Shown here piece after piece: positions 35,789 through 46,768 of a stretch of DNA of 64,000 nucleotides. This DNA is from Mercenaria mercenaria (taxonomy: Eukaryota > Mollusca > Bivalvia > Venerida > Veneridae), in the NCBI RefSeq assembly GCF_021730395.1, contig NC_069362.1, forward strand, positions 44,100,501 through 44,164,500, in the 5' to 3' direction. The position numbers and the translations under genes were made by a program. The notes beneath the pieces were generated by a model. It worked only from the letters and a program-made list of their open reading frames with translations, was not told where the DNA came from and did no database searches. The stretch's first letter is position 1; each line of letters starts with the position of its first letter.

Positions 35789-38700
35789 TCACTTTTTTCT
35801 CAATTTAAAATATAAACCTACAAGAAATATTTCCGCGGAATCCGATCTACTGGCATCCGGTTTGATTGTTTTGACGGTTTCAAACATTCTGTTCATAACG
35901 CTAAGTAATTTCTTCTTTTCACTGCCATCCCACAGTTTACACACCACGTGACCTCCAGATTCTAACACCTGACTTGAAAATTTCAAAACAGAAAGACATA
36001 GTTCAGATATAACCTGATGGTCGTGTTCCCTATTTCCGGAAGCGTTCGGGGCCATATCACTCAGTACGGTATTTGCCAGACGATTGTCAAGCATGCGCAG
36101 AAGTTTGGACTGGGTCTCAGACTTTGTAAAATCACTGTTTGCAAAAACTGTAACCCCGTCTATTGGTTCAATGTCTCGTAGATCGACTGCGATGACCATA
36201 CCTTCTTTTTGTGTCCCTGGAATATAGGAAAGATAAATAATCACTAGTAACTACACAACTTGCTTCACTTCGTAAGAAGATTCAACATCGAAGGACAACA
36301 CTACTACACTGTTATTTACGCACTATCGTCAGGAAACACCACTTCAGGACAAGATGTGTTTTTATGTACTATCGCCAGGAAACACCACTACAGGACAAGA
36401 TGTGTTATTTGCGCACTATCGCCAGGAAACACCACTACAGGACAAGATGTGATTTTCTTGCATACCAGACAGGGATTTCTTACCTATCGGACAGAAAAAT
36501 CTCTATTTTTAGAAATGCTGGAAAATCTTATCTCACATGGGTTATTCCACACTCCTGTGACGGACTACTTCATGCGCTGAATATACATATTATTTATGTA
36601 AAATAATTAAAAAATCAGGTACTTTTATCTTTTCTCTCCGTTCCTTATAGTGTATTTCTCGATTCAAATTCGTTACTTTATGATAAGAACGTACCGTTAC
36701 GCTACAAACGATAAAACTAAAGCGGAACTTTGTTATTGTGCGTCACTGAAATGTCATGACGTCATTTCTGCTTACGGACGTCAATTTCCCGCGTTTTAAA
36801 TAGTTCCATATTTTCATGCTTGTTTTTATTATTTCTGTTGTTGTAATTTTTTGTAAGTGAGAAATAGAATCCATCATTGGTGTTCGGTGAAGATCAGAAA
36901 TCCAAACCCTCGGGCGCACCGATCAAGTCTTAAACTCGGCACAGCCTCGTTTAAGACTTGAGCGGAGCGCCCTTGGGTTGGGATTTCCCGGTCTTCGCCG
37001 AAGACCAATGACGGATTCTCTATTTCTTGCCCACCTAGCGGGGAAAGTATACATTTATCCAAGCACGCGCCGGGGATAGATATTCCCGTCTTTCCCTAGG
37101 GAAAAACCTTGTCTAAAATAACGTGCACTAAGGTGACGTCACATAGTACTGGTACTGTTGTGACGTCATAAACTTTATAAATAATGTCAGGAAAAACCAG
37201 AAACCTATTTGTCTCCACAATCTATTTTGAACATGATAGGCAAGAAAAATGATCTAACATGTCTGCCTGTGTAAGACAGCTGTTTTCGCTACCCTCGGGA
37301 CAGCATGGATAAAAACCTCGCTAACGCTCGGTTTTCCATTCCACACTGTCCCTCGGGTAGGGAAAACCCCGTCTTACACAGGCAGGCATGTAAGATCCTT
37401 ATATTCCGGTATATTTACCGGTGCCGGAAAAATCCATCTTACACGTAAGATGACTCTCGTGCTTTAAATGACGTATTACGAACTACATAAAAGTAGAAGA
37501 TTTAAGTTATTTATATTTTATTTCGAAAAACGGAATAAAAATCCAATACCTTGACAGTTCCTCTTTGTTCCTGATAGTATATTTCTCGATTCAAAACACG
37601 TTATTTTATCAAAAATTCATAACGTTACGCTGGAACTGATAAAACAAAACCGGAACTAAACATTGTTATTTGTCTTTGAAACGTCATAACGTCTTTCCTG
37701 TTTACGGACATTGATTTCCCGCGCTTTGTTTAAATACGCTGCTATAAGAAATTGTTCTAAAAAGAAAGCCGTTCAACTGATTTTATTTTTATTATGATAT
37801 CTTGATATCGGTTGCAAGAAAAAGATTCTGTCACTGGTTATAGGTGCAGATGGGAATATCCGGCTCTTGGGTAAGTGTTTAGGCGGTAACTCGGCAAGGA
37901 GCCTCGTTACCGCCTAAACAGTTACCCTCGAGGCAGGATATTCCCATCTGCACCTACAACCAGTGAAAGAATCTTATATTCTTGCATACCAGACGGGGAT
38001 TTCCGGTATATTTACCGGTGCTGGATAAATCCATCTTACACCCCGGGGTGTAAGATGACTCTCGTGTTTTAAATGACGTATTACGAACTACATATATGTA
38101 GAAGATTTATGTAGTTATTTATATTTTATTTCGAAAAACGGAATAAAAATCCAGTACCTTGACAGTTCCTCTCTGTTCCTGATAGTATATTTCTCGATTC
38201 AAAACACGTTATTTTATCAAAAATTCATAACGTTACGCTGCAACTGATAAAACAAAACCGGAACTAAACACTGTTATTTGTCTTTGAAACGTCATGACGT
38301 CTTTCCTGTTTACGGACGTTGATTTCCCGCGCTTTGTTTAAATACGCTGCTATAAGAAATAGTTCTTAAAAGAAAGCCGTTCGACTGTTTTTATTTTTAT
38401 TATTATATCTTGATATCGGTATGCAAGAAAAAGATTCTGTCACTGGTTATAGGTGCAGATGGGAATATCCGGCTCTCGGGTAACTGTTTAGGCGGTAACT
38501 CGGTAGGAACCTCGTTACCGCCTAAACAGTTACCCTCGAGGCCGGAAATTCCCATCTGCACCTATAACCAGTGAAAGAATCTTATATTATGTACTATCGC
38601 CAGGAAACACCACTACGGGACAAGATGTGTTTTATGCACTATCGCCAGGAAACACCACTTAAGGACAAGATGTGTTATTTACGCACTATCGCCAGGAAAC

Positions 38701-41700
38701 ACCACTACAGGACAAGATATGTTTTTATGTACTATCGTCATGAAGCACCAGTACATGACAAGATGTGTTTTATGCACTATCGCCAGGAAACACCACTACA
38801 GGACAAGATGTGTTTTATGCACTATCGCCAGGAAACACCACTACATGACAAGATGTGTTTTATGCACTATCGTCAAGAAACACCAGTAGAAAACAAGATG
38901 TGTTATTTATGCACTATCGTCAGGAAACATCACTACATGATAAGATGTGTTTTATGCACTATCGTCAAGAAACACCACTACAGGACAAGATGTGTTTTAT
39001 GCACTATCGCCAGGAAATACCATTATAGGACAAGATGTGTTATTTATGCACTACTGCCAGGAAATATTCTACAGAACAAGATTTGTTATTTTGTGTACTA
39101 TCGCCGGGAAACACCACTACAGGACAAGATGTGTTATTATGCATTATAGCTAAGAAACACCACTACATGGTAAGATGTGTTATTATGCACTATCGTCAGT
39201 AAAGACCACTACATGACAAAATGTGTTATTATGCACTATCACCAGGAAAACCATTACATGACAAGATACGTTATTATTCACTATCGTCAGGAAACACCAC
39301 TAGATGACAAGATGTTTTATGCATATCGCCAGAAACCAACACTACAGGACAAAATGAGTTGATGTATGCATTGTCGACAGTTAAAACAAGAGCTGTCCGT
39401 AAGACAGCGCGCTCGACTTTTCTCAGTGTTTGACTCTGAATTAGAGCTTTGCTAGTAAAAACAATTCTAAGTTAAAAAGGGACATAACTCTCAAAATTCA
39501 AACCAGAGTTATGGGAATTGTGTCTCCTGGTGTAGACTTTGATAGTAAATAACTATTTTGAGTTTCAAGTCAAAAGCTTTAACAGTAACATAGATATTTG
39601 ACTTTTAACAAAAAATTCTAAGTTAAAAAGGGGCATACTTCTGTCAAAATTCAAATCAGAGTTATGGGGATTGTTTCTTCTGGTGTAGACTTTTGTGGTA
39701 AAAAAGTATTTTAAGTTTCAAGTCAATAGCTTTGATAGTAACAGAGATATTTGACTTTATCAAAAACTTTAACCAAAAATTCTAAGTTAAAAATGGGCAT
39801 AATTCTGTCAAAATTCAAATCAGAGTTATGGGCATTGTTTCTCCTGGTGTAGACTTTGATAGTAAATAACTATTTTAGGATTCAAGTCAATAGCTTTGAT
39901 AGTAACAGAGATATTTGACTTTATAAAAAACTTTAACCAACGGCGACGCCGACGCAGACGCCGGGGCGTGTGCAATAGCTCTACTTTTTCTTCGAAAAGT
40001 CGAGCTAAAAATGGATGTGTTATTTTGTGCAATACCGCCAGTTAAAAACACTACAATTTAAGACACGTGTTGTTTTTTTGTTTTTTTGGATACCGCCTGG
40101 AAACAAGACAAGACGTGCGAACTTTTTGCTCTACCGTCGGGAAACACCATATAATACAGGATATTCTTGCATACCAGACGGGGATTTCCGGTATTTTTAC
40201 CGGTGCTGGAAAACTCCATCTTACACCACGGGGTGTAAGATGACTCTCGTGCTGTAAATGACGTATTACGAACTACATATATGTAGAAGATTTATGGAGT
40301 AATTGATATTTTATTTAAAAAACGGAATAAAAATTCAATACCTTGACTGTTCCTATTAATTCCTGATAGTATATTTCTCGATTCAAATCACGTTATTTTA
40401 TCAAAAATTCATAACGTTACGCTGCAACTGATAAAACAAAACCGGAACTAAACATTGTTATTTGTTTTGAAACGTCATGACGTCTTTCCTGTTTACGGAC
40501 GTTGGTTTCCCGCGCTTTGTTTAAATACACTGCTATAAGAAATAGTTCTAAAAGGAAAGCCGTTCGATTGATTTTATTTTTATTATTATTTCTTGAAATC
40601 GGTATGCAAGAAAAAGAATCAATCACTGGTCGCGGGTAAAGATGGGAATATCCGGCACTCGGGTAACTGTTTAGGCGGTAACTCGGCTGGAAGCGAGCCT
40701 CGTTACCGCCTAAACAGTTACCCTCGTGCCGGATATTCCCATCTTTACCCGCGACCAGTGAAAAAATTCTTATAATATGTAGCCCGCCCGCTTAGCTCAA
40801 TAGGGAGGGCGCGGAGGTTGTCAGTTCGATCCCCGGGCGAGGCGTATGTTCTCCGCGATGATTTGATAAAAGATATTGTGTCTGATATCATTCGTCCTCC
40901 ACCTCTGATTCATGCGGGGAAGTTGACAGTTACTTGCGGAGAACAGGTTTCTTCTGGTGCAGAATCCAGGAACATTGGTTCGGTTAACTGTCCGCCGTTA
41001 CATAACTAAAAATTTTTGAAAAACGGCGTTAAACAAAAGAAAAAGGGACAGTGAATGAATATAATTATGTGTTATTTTATGTGCTTTAGCCAGAGTATAA
41101 CAACACAGGACAAGCCGTTATCTTATGCAGTATCGACAGGAAACACTCACACTCGACAAGACATGCCAATTTTGCATCATCACCAGGAAACCCTTACACA
41201 AAACAAGATGTGTCATATTATGCACTACCTCCAGGAAACACCAGTATGGAAAAAACAGTGTCATTTCAAGAAATACGGAACAAGATGTGTAATTTTATGC
41301 ACTACCGCCTGGAAACTAAAATACGGAACAAGATGTGTAATTTTATGCACTGCCGCCAAAGGAAAATACGTATTATTTTGTATACTATCACTAGTAAACT
41401 CCAATACAAAACAAGATTTGTCAATTTATGCACTATCGCAGGGAAGCACCAATACAAGACCAGATGTGTTATTTATGCAGAAAATAAAAGAAATTAACAG
41501 TCCAGAAGTGATACTTCCTGCACTATCACAAGGAAACACCATACAAGAAATCCGCCAACAAGACACATTTTCACAAACCCAATATACAATTTTTTTAACA
41601 GTGGACAGAACCCTTGCTGCACCGTGGACAGAATCCTTGTTTAGTCAAAATTACACATTGCATTTTGGTGTATGCATCATAAGTGCATGAAATGGGTAAG

Positions 41701-44700
41701 ATTACGTTTCGCAGCATGCAATGGTTTAATTAATACCATCTCCTAGATCATATATAGTGACCCCAGAAAAGCATGCTACAAGTATTTAACCGCTGCGCTA
41801 CAGAACTTCGGACAATATATGGCCTTAATTTGTGTCATTATGTATATAGCAAGGTTATTAATTTACTGCACCGAACTTGATGACAGTATTGAAATTTGAG
41901 TTTTATTGGACAAAAATGTGCCATGTCATATAAATATACTACCTTATATTATTGGTTAAAAAAATAAAAGGAAGTCGTAAAAGTATTTCAAATATTTGTT
42001 AATAACGGCACTTAAGACTTGTTCATGATTCACCTTATCTCATGCATATTATATAATTATGTGTGATTAATGGTTATTGTACTTAAGTTTGTACAGACTT
42101 TTTCATATTAAAGCGATCATGCCAGAAAAAAAATGGACCGAATGACGGGTAGTACAGAGACTGATAAAAAACTGCACTGAAAAAAAATCCCCATTTATTT
42201 ATTGAATAAACCACATTTATACTTACTAATGGACATAAAATATGTGAACAGCCTTTTTTATCAGGAAACCGAAGTGGAGATAAGACGACCTCTGCGATAT
42301 GTTTGTTTTAGGTTACGACGTTTTTACCCGAGTACTTCAGCAGCTAACCTCATCAATATCCTGGATTCTGTCCGCAAGTAAATACAGACTTCTCTACATG
42401 AAACAGAGGCGGGGACGTAATGATTCCTGACACACTGTCTTATCAAATCGTCACGGAGAACATACGCCCCGCCAGAAGACCGAAAGCTTACGTCCCCGTG
42501 ATCCGTAGATTGGGCTAAGCGGACGGCCTCTGCAAAATTTAGTTAAGTTAAAGCAGAGCTACCGGCGCCGCGAAGCGGCGTCGGCAGCGTCGCATTACGG
42601 TTAGACATATGAACAAGAAAACGAATAGAGAGATCTAACTGTGTATACTATCGAGTTGAAAATTCGTGGTACTTTTTAGAATCGGTGTTGTTCGGATTTT
42701 TTCATGTGCTCTATGCAGATAGTAATTAATCAGTAAAGACGTCAGTAGACGCTTACTGTTTACGATTGACAAAAGCGTCTCGCTTAATTACTGCTTTGAA
42801 TATTGAATAAAAATGTAATTGCGCGTTTGATAATAAAACATTAGTGCTAAATACATTTTCTACGACGAAAAAGAAATAAAATACAATAATTTCATTTTGA
42901 AACGACTTTCGTCACGCTGCCATAACCGAACTTTATTATATATACTTATGTTTGTCATGATGACGTCATAACTCCACAGTGGTGTAGTGGTTAGCGAGTT
43001 CGCGTTCAAAACCAGAAGTCGTGAGTTCGAACCTCACTTGGACCAGATTTTTTTTTTCAATTCCTTTTTTTTATTTCAGTTCTTTTTTCTATTATTATGA
43101 GTTTTGAAAATATTGTATAACTAAAGTCATTCATGTGAAATTTAACAAGTATTTTTTTGATGTATTTATGTATGCTTGTTGTATGTGTGTGTATTAAATA
43201 TGTATATATATATACAATAAATTATGATTAAACTAAATTTAACAAGTGTTTAGTTTTGATGTCAGGTTCCAATGTAGAGCCTGTGCAGTAGTCAGTAGAC
43301 ATAACTTTCAAAACAAAAACAGCTTTAGGATAAAATAAAATGCTCTTCTCCCCGTTTGCATGTATTTCATCCGTTAGCTTTAAAATCACTGACCAGAGTT
43401 TATATATAAAAAAAAAAAAAAAAAAAAAAAAAACAACAACAACAAAAAAAAAACTAAAACTGTTGGCGATGAATTATCAATAAACATCTAAAAGGTTTTA
43501 CTACCATCCCTATTTTATAGTGCTAACCATAAAAAACATAGAAATGTTAACTTAGAAGTTCAGTAAATAAACAGGGTTTTTCGAGAATTTCGGCAAACAC
43601 TGTTTTTCTCAGGTAAAATTCTGATCATTAACTTTTAAAAGAAGCTTGTCTTTTGAGTTTAAAACAAGCTTTGTACAGTCATGTAAATGATTGTAATTTT
43701 CCCATACCAGGCGTCTAATTTCTATTAACTTTGGAATTGAAACATTAACTTTTTACATTAAGTCCTTATTGCCAAACATTCACACGCAAAGAAACAAAAT
43801 TCCTTTGGCTATTGGCCTAATGAGATTCTGTTAGGTTTGAAGCTTTTCAATTTGAATGAGTTATCATTTGTGACTGGTTTCCAGTATGATAATAATTTAT
43901 GTAAAATTGTTGATGCAGTACGTTTTAATAAGAATAACAGAAATTATTCAAATACGTTTTTTTCTTTATCTTGGTGCAGATTTTAATCTATATCGAACTT
44001 TCTTTTAATTATATACAGAATATCTTTCGAGTATTTCACATGTCAAGAATTAAATTTGATGCAGTCTAAAACATGCATTCAGAAATCATGAACTATCATT
44101 AATACTTATAATTTTAATAGATTTAATAGAACATAAACTTCCTAAACGAATCCATAATTCCAGACAATTCCAACACCACTCCTTTAATTTTAAAGGGGCA
44201 CTGTGATTTTTCAAGGGAGCTCTGCCTTTTAGGTAGCACCTAATTTCATATTAGTAGAATGTAACAAAAAGGAAGCGATGTCTACGATGGCCCATCTGAT
44301 AACTAAAAATATTACATCTTCAAATGGGTCATATCGGAGCTCCGTAAGAATGAGTATAAATGGCGAACAAGACGATAAAATTTCAGAAGCGGACATTTTA
44401 AAGTAATAAATTGTATACCATAGTTAACTGGGGGTGGGGTTGTGGGTAGGATGCCCTAATACTTGTGTAGCTGTTTTTCATAATTAGCCTGATTCATTAA
44501 TTTGGATGGCTTATTATGATTTAATGTTTTATGGCTGCCATCTCTGTAAATGAAAACCGGTGTCCAGTGACATACTGACTTCTACGACCTTAGACCTATA
44601 TACATTTGCAATCAGCTTAAATTTTACACGAACAGGCGGTCCGTGAAAACACCCCTAACTACATGTATCGAAAATACACCATTTTTTAAATTGTAATTTT

Positions 44701-46465
44701 AAGATAATTAGTTTATACTAATAGATTTAGGTCGATTGCGAAGCAAGTTCTACAACATATATTAACTATTCTCGACACTTCATTCCTGATGACATCCATT
44801 GCCAGGTTAAATCCCATATTGGCGACTACTAATGTTAGTCTAAGGATAGTGCGAGATACAGAAGACGCTTCAATTCCAGAAACTTCCCTAGCTCTTTAGC
44901 GTGCCAGGTGTAAAACACATGAGAGAAGAGAAGCAATTTTCCCTATTAAATGCTGGTCACCAAGCAAGGGAGCTACTGGTGGACGCTCTACCAAAAAAAA
45001 AAAAACTGAAATAACTTCCCAACCAACGATGTTATTTTGAGAAGCTTTTTGAATATCATCATTCTGACACCACTGGTCCCTCCGCCAATAAACAAACTTA
45101 TATTTATTCCGTTATGTAGCAAAAAATTGTTAAAAACGAGTGTTTCTGTAACAGAAAAGGAGCAACAGGATGAATAATGTCAAATTCCTCCATGAAAAGG
45201 GGATTATAAACTGGAAATAAGAAGTAAAACTAAATGTCTATGCCTCTAATCAGGAAGGTCTATACGTATCAGTTGTTCCAGCTCTAACTCAATGTGTACA
45301 CTGATTTTGGGGTAGGGGACTTGCTTTTAAAGTATATAAAGAATGAAAATATCAAAAAAGAAAAAGAAAAGAAATAGGTTCAGCTAGATAAACTGTACTT
45401 GGACCTCAAAAAGCATAAAAATGAAATTGCGTATTGTAAAGCCTTTTAATCAATTTTGTTCAAAAAGATCTCTAAATTAAGTGCATGCACTTTTTTAAGA
45501 GTTTTAACAACATGTTATCAGTGAAATCAGTTTAATGGACACAATTTAGAATTAAAGACGTTTTAATGAAAAATATTGCCAATATGCTAAATTACTTAAG
45601 ATGTCAGATTCATCAATCCTTCCAGTGTATTAGTTGTCATTTATTTAGAATGTCTGAAAGATATCCATCATTCATTGAAAAGTTTATGAAGTGTTATCGA
45701 GATCATAGCATGTACGAGAATACCAGTCGTTTCACCCCCTTGATGTTTCACTCCTAATTGTTTTACCTCCAAAAACCCTAGTTGTTTCATCCCCCACATG
45801 AATAGAATAAATGATTTAAGTTGAAGTTTAAGATTAAATGATTAAAAAGAATGACTATAAACATGCAATTATGATATGTCATATAATGTAATGTTAGTTA
45901 ATTTATGGTCAATTAAAATTTTTTTAAATGCATTTAAATGGTGTATCAGAAGCTGTTATGTTGAATGCTGTAAATTTGAACTTTTTATTATTTTCAGTAT
46001 TCAAAATAATAATAATAAAATTAACAACACAAACATAATTAGTTTACTGACTTAATTTTAATCATAAAAAGATATATATTTGAATTTAGATTGACGTAGA
46101 CTGGCTATTCTTACAGGCCTATACTTACCGTCATGCTTTGATTTCAGCTGAATTCTTTGGGCTGCAACTTGACTCCAGGATCCAGGGGCAGCACCGCAGT
46201 CGATAACTATTCCTCCAGGTTTAATGATGCGTAGGTTGTCATCAATCTCAGTCAGCTTGAAAGCACTACGGCAACGATAATTTTCTTCATTTGCTAGTCT
46301 TACGTATGGATCATTAAGTTGTCTCGTTACCCAGTCACGAGATGACTGCTTTCCTTTAAATTTATTCGGTGTAATTTTTCTAAAAGGTAATGATGTACTA
46401 AAGCGACTTGATGCAAAATAAATACATGTAGAACAACCGGCTAGTTTTCGCATGGAGGTCGCCAT
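35789..46465 (-). CDS. MRM2: Mitochondrial rRNA 2'-O-methyltransferase (FtsJ/RrmJ family), two exons, 254 aa
   Basis: MRM2/FTSJ2 uses S-adenosylmethionine to methylate a ribose in the mitochondrial large rRNA A-loop. Coding exons are 46129-46465 and 35789-36216, phase 1, with donor G|GTAAGT and acceptor TTCCAG|GG. The N-terminus is basic and hydroxylated ([10 protein letters not shown]..), as for a mitochondrial presequence. SAM-binding motif I is [14 protein letters not shown] at 87-100, followed by the acidic DLRDIEP after the exon junction. The catalytic tetrad of the family is present: K70 (RSAFKL), D166 (SDMAPN), K206 (VVCKLWDG) and E241 (SAEIFLVG). The length matches human MRM2 (246 aa). 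The single intron of 9.9 kb is filled with minisatellite, hairpin repeats, a HINE and SINEs. The start is the first ATG of the open frame. The gene is head to head with the flavin reductase gene. Confidence 0.95.
36310..36450. repeat. 44-bp minisatellite, small array
   Basis: Three units of the 'actatcgccaggaaacacc' / 'actacaggacaagatgtg' repeat, the same unit as at 38588-39365 and 41060-41530. Confidence 0.9.
36451..37031 (+). mobile_element. CRE/TATA-hairpin repeat, copy E, with a different hairpin
   Basis: The left part aligns with the other copies: 'ttcttgcataccagac', 'tatttctcgattcaaa', then the CRE-like 'atgtcatgacgtcattt' and 'cggacgtcaatttcccgcg'. The final hairpin (about 36861-37031) has arms unlike those of copies A-D (GTTCGGTGAAGATCAGAAAT.. 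against ..GGATTTCCCGGTCTTCGCC), yet keeps a CTCGG-N5-CCTCG loop and an ATTGGT next to AGAATCC at the stem base. Confidence 0.75.
37251..37397. repeat. Long hairpin with ~55-bp arms
   Basis: GATCTAACATGTCTGCCTGT at the left pairs with ACAGGCAGGCATGTAAGATC at the right. The arms continue inward through 'accctcgggacag' and its partner to a centre with CCTCGctaacgCTCGG. A single arm of this hairpin occurs at 29337-29403. Confidence 0.85.
37401..37980 (+). mobile_element. CRE/TATA-hairpin repeat, copy A
   Basis: Order: CCGGTATATTTACCGG palindrome, short 'catcttacacgtaagatg' hairpin, 'tatttctcgattcaaaacacg', CRE-like 'acgtcataacgtc', 'cccgcgctttgtttaaatacgctgctataag' and the final hairpin with 60-bp arms (about 37820-37972). 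It is directly followed by copy B, so A and B form a tandem pair. Confidence 0.85.
37981..38587 (+). mobile_element. CRE/TATA-hairpin repeat, copy B (best preserved)
   Basis: It contains a perfect 24-bp palindrome (ATCTTACACCCC and its complement, 38033-38056), CRE-like GTCATGACGTC at 38291-38301, a TATAAG at about 38350, and a terminal hairpin (about 38427-38584) whose arms run GATTCTGTCACTGGTTATAG inward to GGCGGTAAC, with loop TCGGTAGGAACCTC. Downstream it joins the 44-bp minisatellite. Confidence 0.85.
38588..39365. repeat. 44-bp minisatellite, main array
   Basis: About 17 units of 'atgtactatcgccaggaaac' / 'accactacaggacaagatgtgtt' with a period of 44 bp and occasional 1-3 base additions. 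Frames stay open across the array (a 192-codon frame at 38571-39149) only because the unit lacks stops; I do not regard it as a gene. Confidence 0.9.
39385..40008 (+). mobile_element. HINE-type element with about three tandem units
   Basis: It starts AACAAGAG, then a small hairpin (GCTGTCCGTAAGACAGC) and GCTCGACTTTTC. The middle has about three units of 'tttgactttatcaaaaac..taagttaaaaagggcataa..gttatggg..ttctcctggtgtagacttt'. It ends with 'cggcgacgccgacgcagacgcc', a hairpin of AGCTCTACTTTTTCTTCGAA AAGTCGAGCT, and CTAA. The inverted GCTCGACTTTTC / GAAAAGTCGAGC near both ends, the end hairpin and CTAA fit Helentron-associated (HINE) elements. Confidence 0.8.
40012..40160. repeat. Degenerate 44-bp minisatellite units
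   Basis: Three diverged units ('aataccgccagttaaaaacac', 'gataccgcctggaaac', 'ctaccgtcgggaaacacc') continue the array on the far side of the HINE, so the HINE probably inserted into it. Confidence 0.7.
40161..40778 (+). mobile_element. CRE/TATA-hairpin repeat, copy C
   Basis: The same order as copies A and B. The terminal hairpin arms differ at paired positions: 'tcactggtcgcgggtaaagatggg' against 'cccatctttacccgcgaccagtga', where A and B have 'ggttataggtgcagatggg'. Pairing is kept. Confidence 0.85.
40781..41046 (+). mobile_element. tRNA-derived SINE, full length
   Basis: The head has an A-box-like 'cttagctcaatagggag' and a B box 'agttcgatcccc'. It is followed by 'gatttgataaaagatattgtgtctgatatcattcgtcctcc', the conserved core 'gattcatgcggggaagttgacagttacttgcggagaacagg', 'gcagaatccaggaacattggtt' and a tail 'acggcgttaaac' then A-rich. 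It resembles molluscan MetaSINE/RUDI-type elements; the family name is from memory. Confidence 0.85.
41060..41530. repeat. Diverged 44-bp minisatellite array
   Basis: About ten diverged units with 'atgcactac/atcgccaggaaac' and 'aagatgtgt', continuing the array beyond copy C and the SINE. A 211-codon frame (41055-41690) runs through it. Confidence 0.75.
41531..42360. other. MRM2 intron; nothing recognised
   Basis: AT-rich intronic sequence with no repeats or RNA genes that I recognise. Confidence 0.3.
42361..42532 (-). mobile_element. Diverged tRNA-derived SINE copy
   Basis: On the minus strand: 'ccgcttagcccaat', 'ggcggggcgtatgttctccgtgacgatttgata', 'tcatgtagagaagtc' and 'acttgcggacagaatccag', in the order of the SINE at 40781-41046. 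The B box is damaged. Confidence 0.7.
42973..43045 (+). tRNA. tRNA-like sequence, probably a pseudogene or SINE head
   Basis: The A box TGGTGTAGTGG and B box GAGTTCGAACC are at tRNA spacing, the T-arm (GTGAG/CTCAC) pairs fully, and a T run follows within five bases, as for Pol III termination. The 5' acceptor strand (TCCACAG) pairs poorly with the 3' strand (TTGGACC), and no clear anticodon stem forms, so a working tRNA is unlikely. A CRE-like TGATGACGTCATAA lies just upstream. Confidence 0.35.
43046..46128. other. MRM2 intron; low-complexity runs only
   Basis: A poly-A / AAC tract lies at 43408-43454. The rest is AT-rich intron with no gene, RNA or clear repeat that I recognise. Confidence 0.35.
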
Positions 46466-46768
46466 CTTTGTTGTTATTTGGTACAGAGCTAGGCCGCTTA
46501 TAGGAAGATGTAATCTATATTCATGTAATTTGCCCTATAACAGTAGATGAAATGGGATAATTATTATTTTAAATCATCAACAGAAAAAGTTGTTATGCAT
46601 TTAAAATAGTTATTTTATCAGAAATTAATATAGACGTGCATTCGTATAAAGTCCTTGACCTTCATCCATATCACCAAACGCTTTTTGTATTGATTTTAAA
46701 AGCGTTTAGCAGACCATAAAATGATGAATGTCATTTTTTGAGATTTTTTGATAGTTTTCCTGAATAAA
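46466..46768. promoter_or_regulatory. Shared divergent promoter region of MRM2 and the flavin reductase gene
   Basis: 303 bp separate the two start codons, which point away from each other, so both 5' UTRs and promoters must lie here or overlap the neighbour unless a gene has an upstream UTR exon. There is no obvious TATA box. Confidence 0.55.

Noticed and set aside
38571-39149. 192-codon frame on the plus strand
   Set aside because: It lies wholly within the 44-bp minisatellite; the peptide is the repeat unit read through, with no domain and other frames equally open.
36310-41530. CRISPR-like array
   Set aside because: The regular 44-bp spacing first suggested repeats and spacers, but the whole unit is repeated with no unique spacers, and the host is a eukaryote.
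41055-41690. 211-codon frame on the plus strand
   Set aside because: A diverged extension of the same minisatellite inside the MRM2 intron, with no recognisable protein features.
42973-43045. Functional tRNA gene
   Set aside because: The acceptor stem mispairs and no anticodon stem-loop forms; kept only as a tRNA-like sequence.
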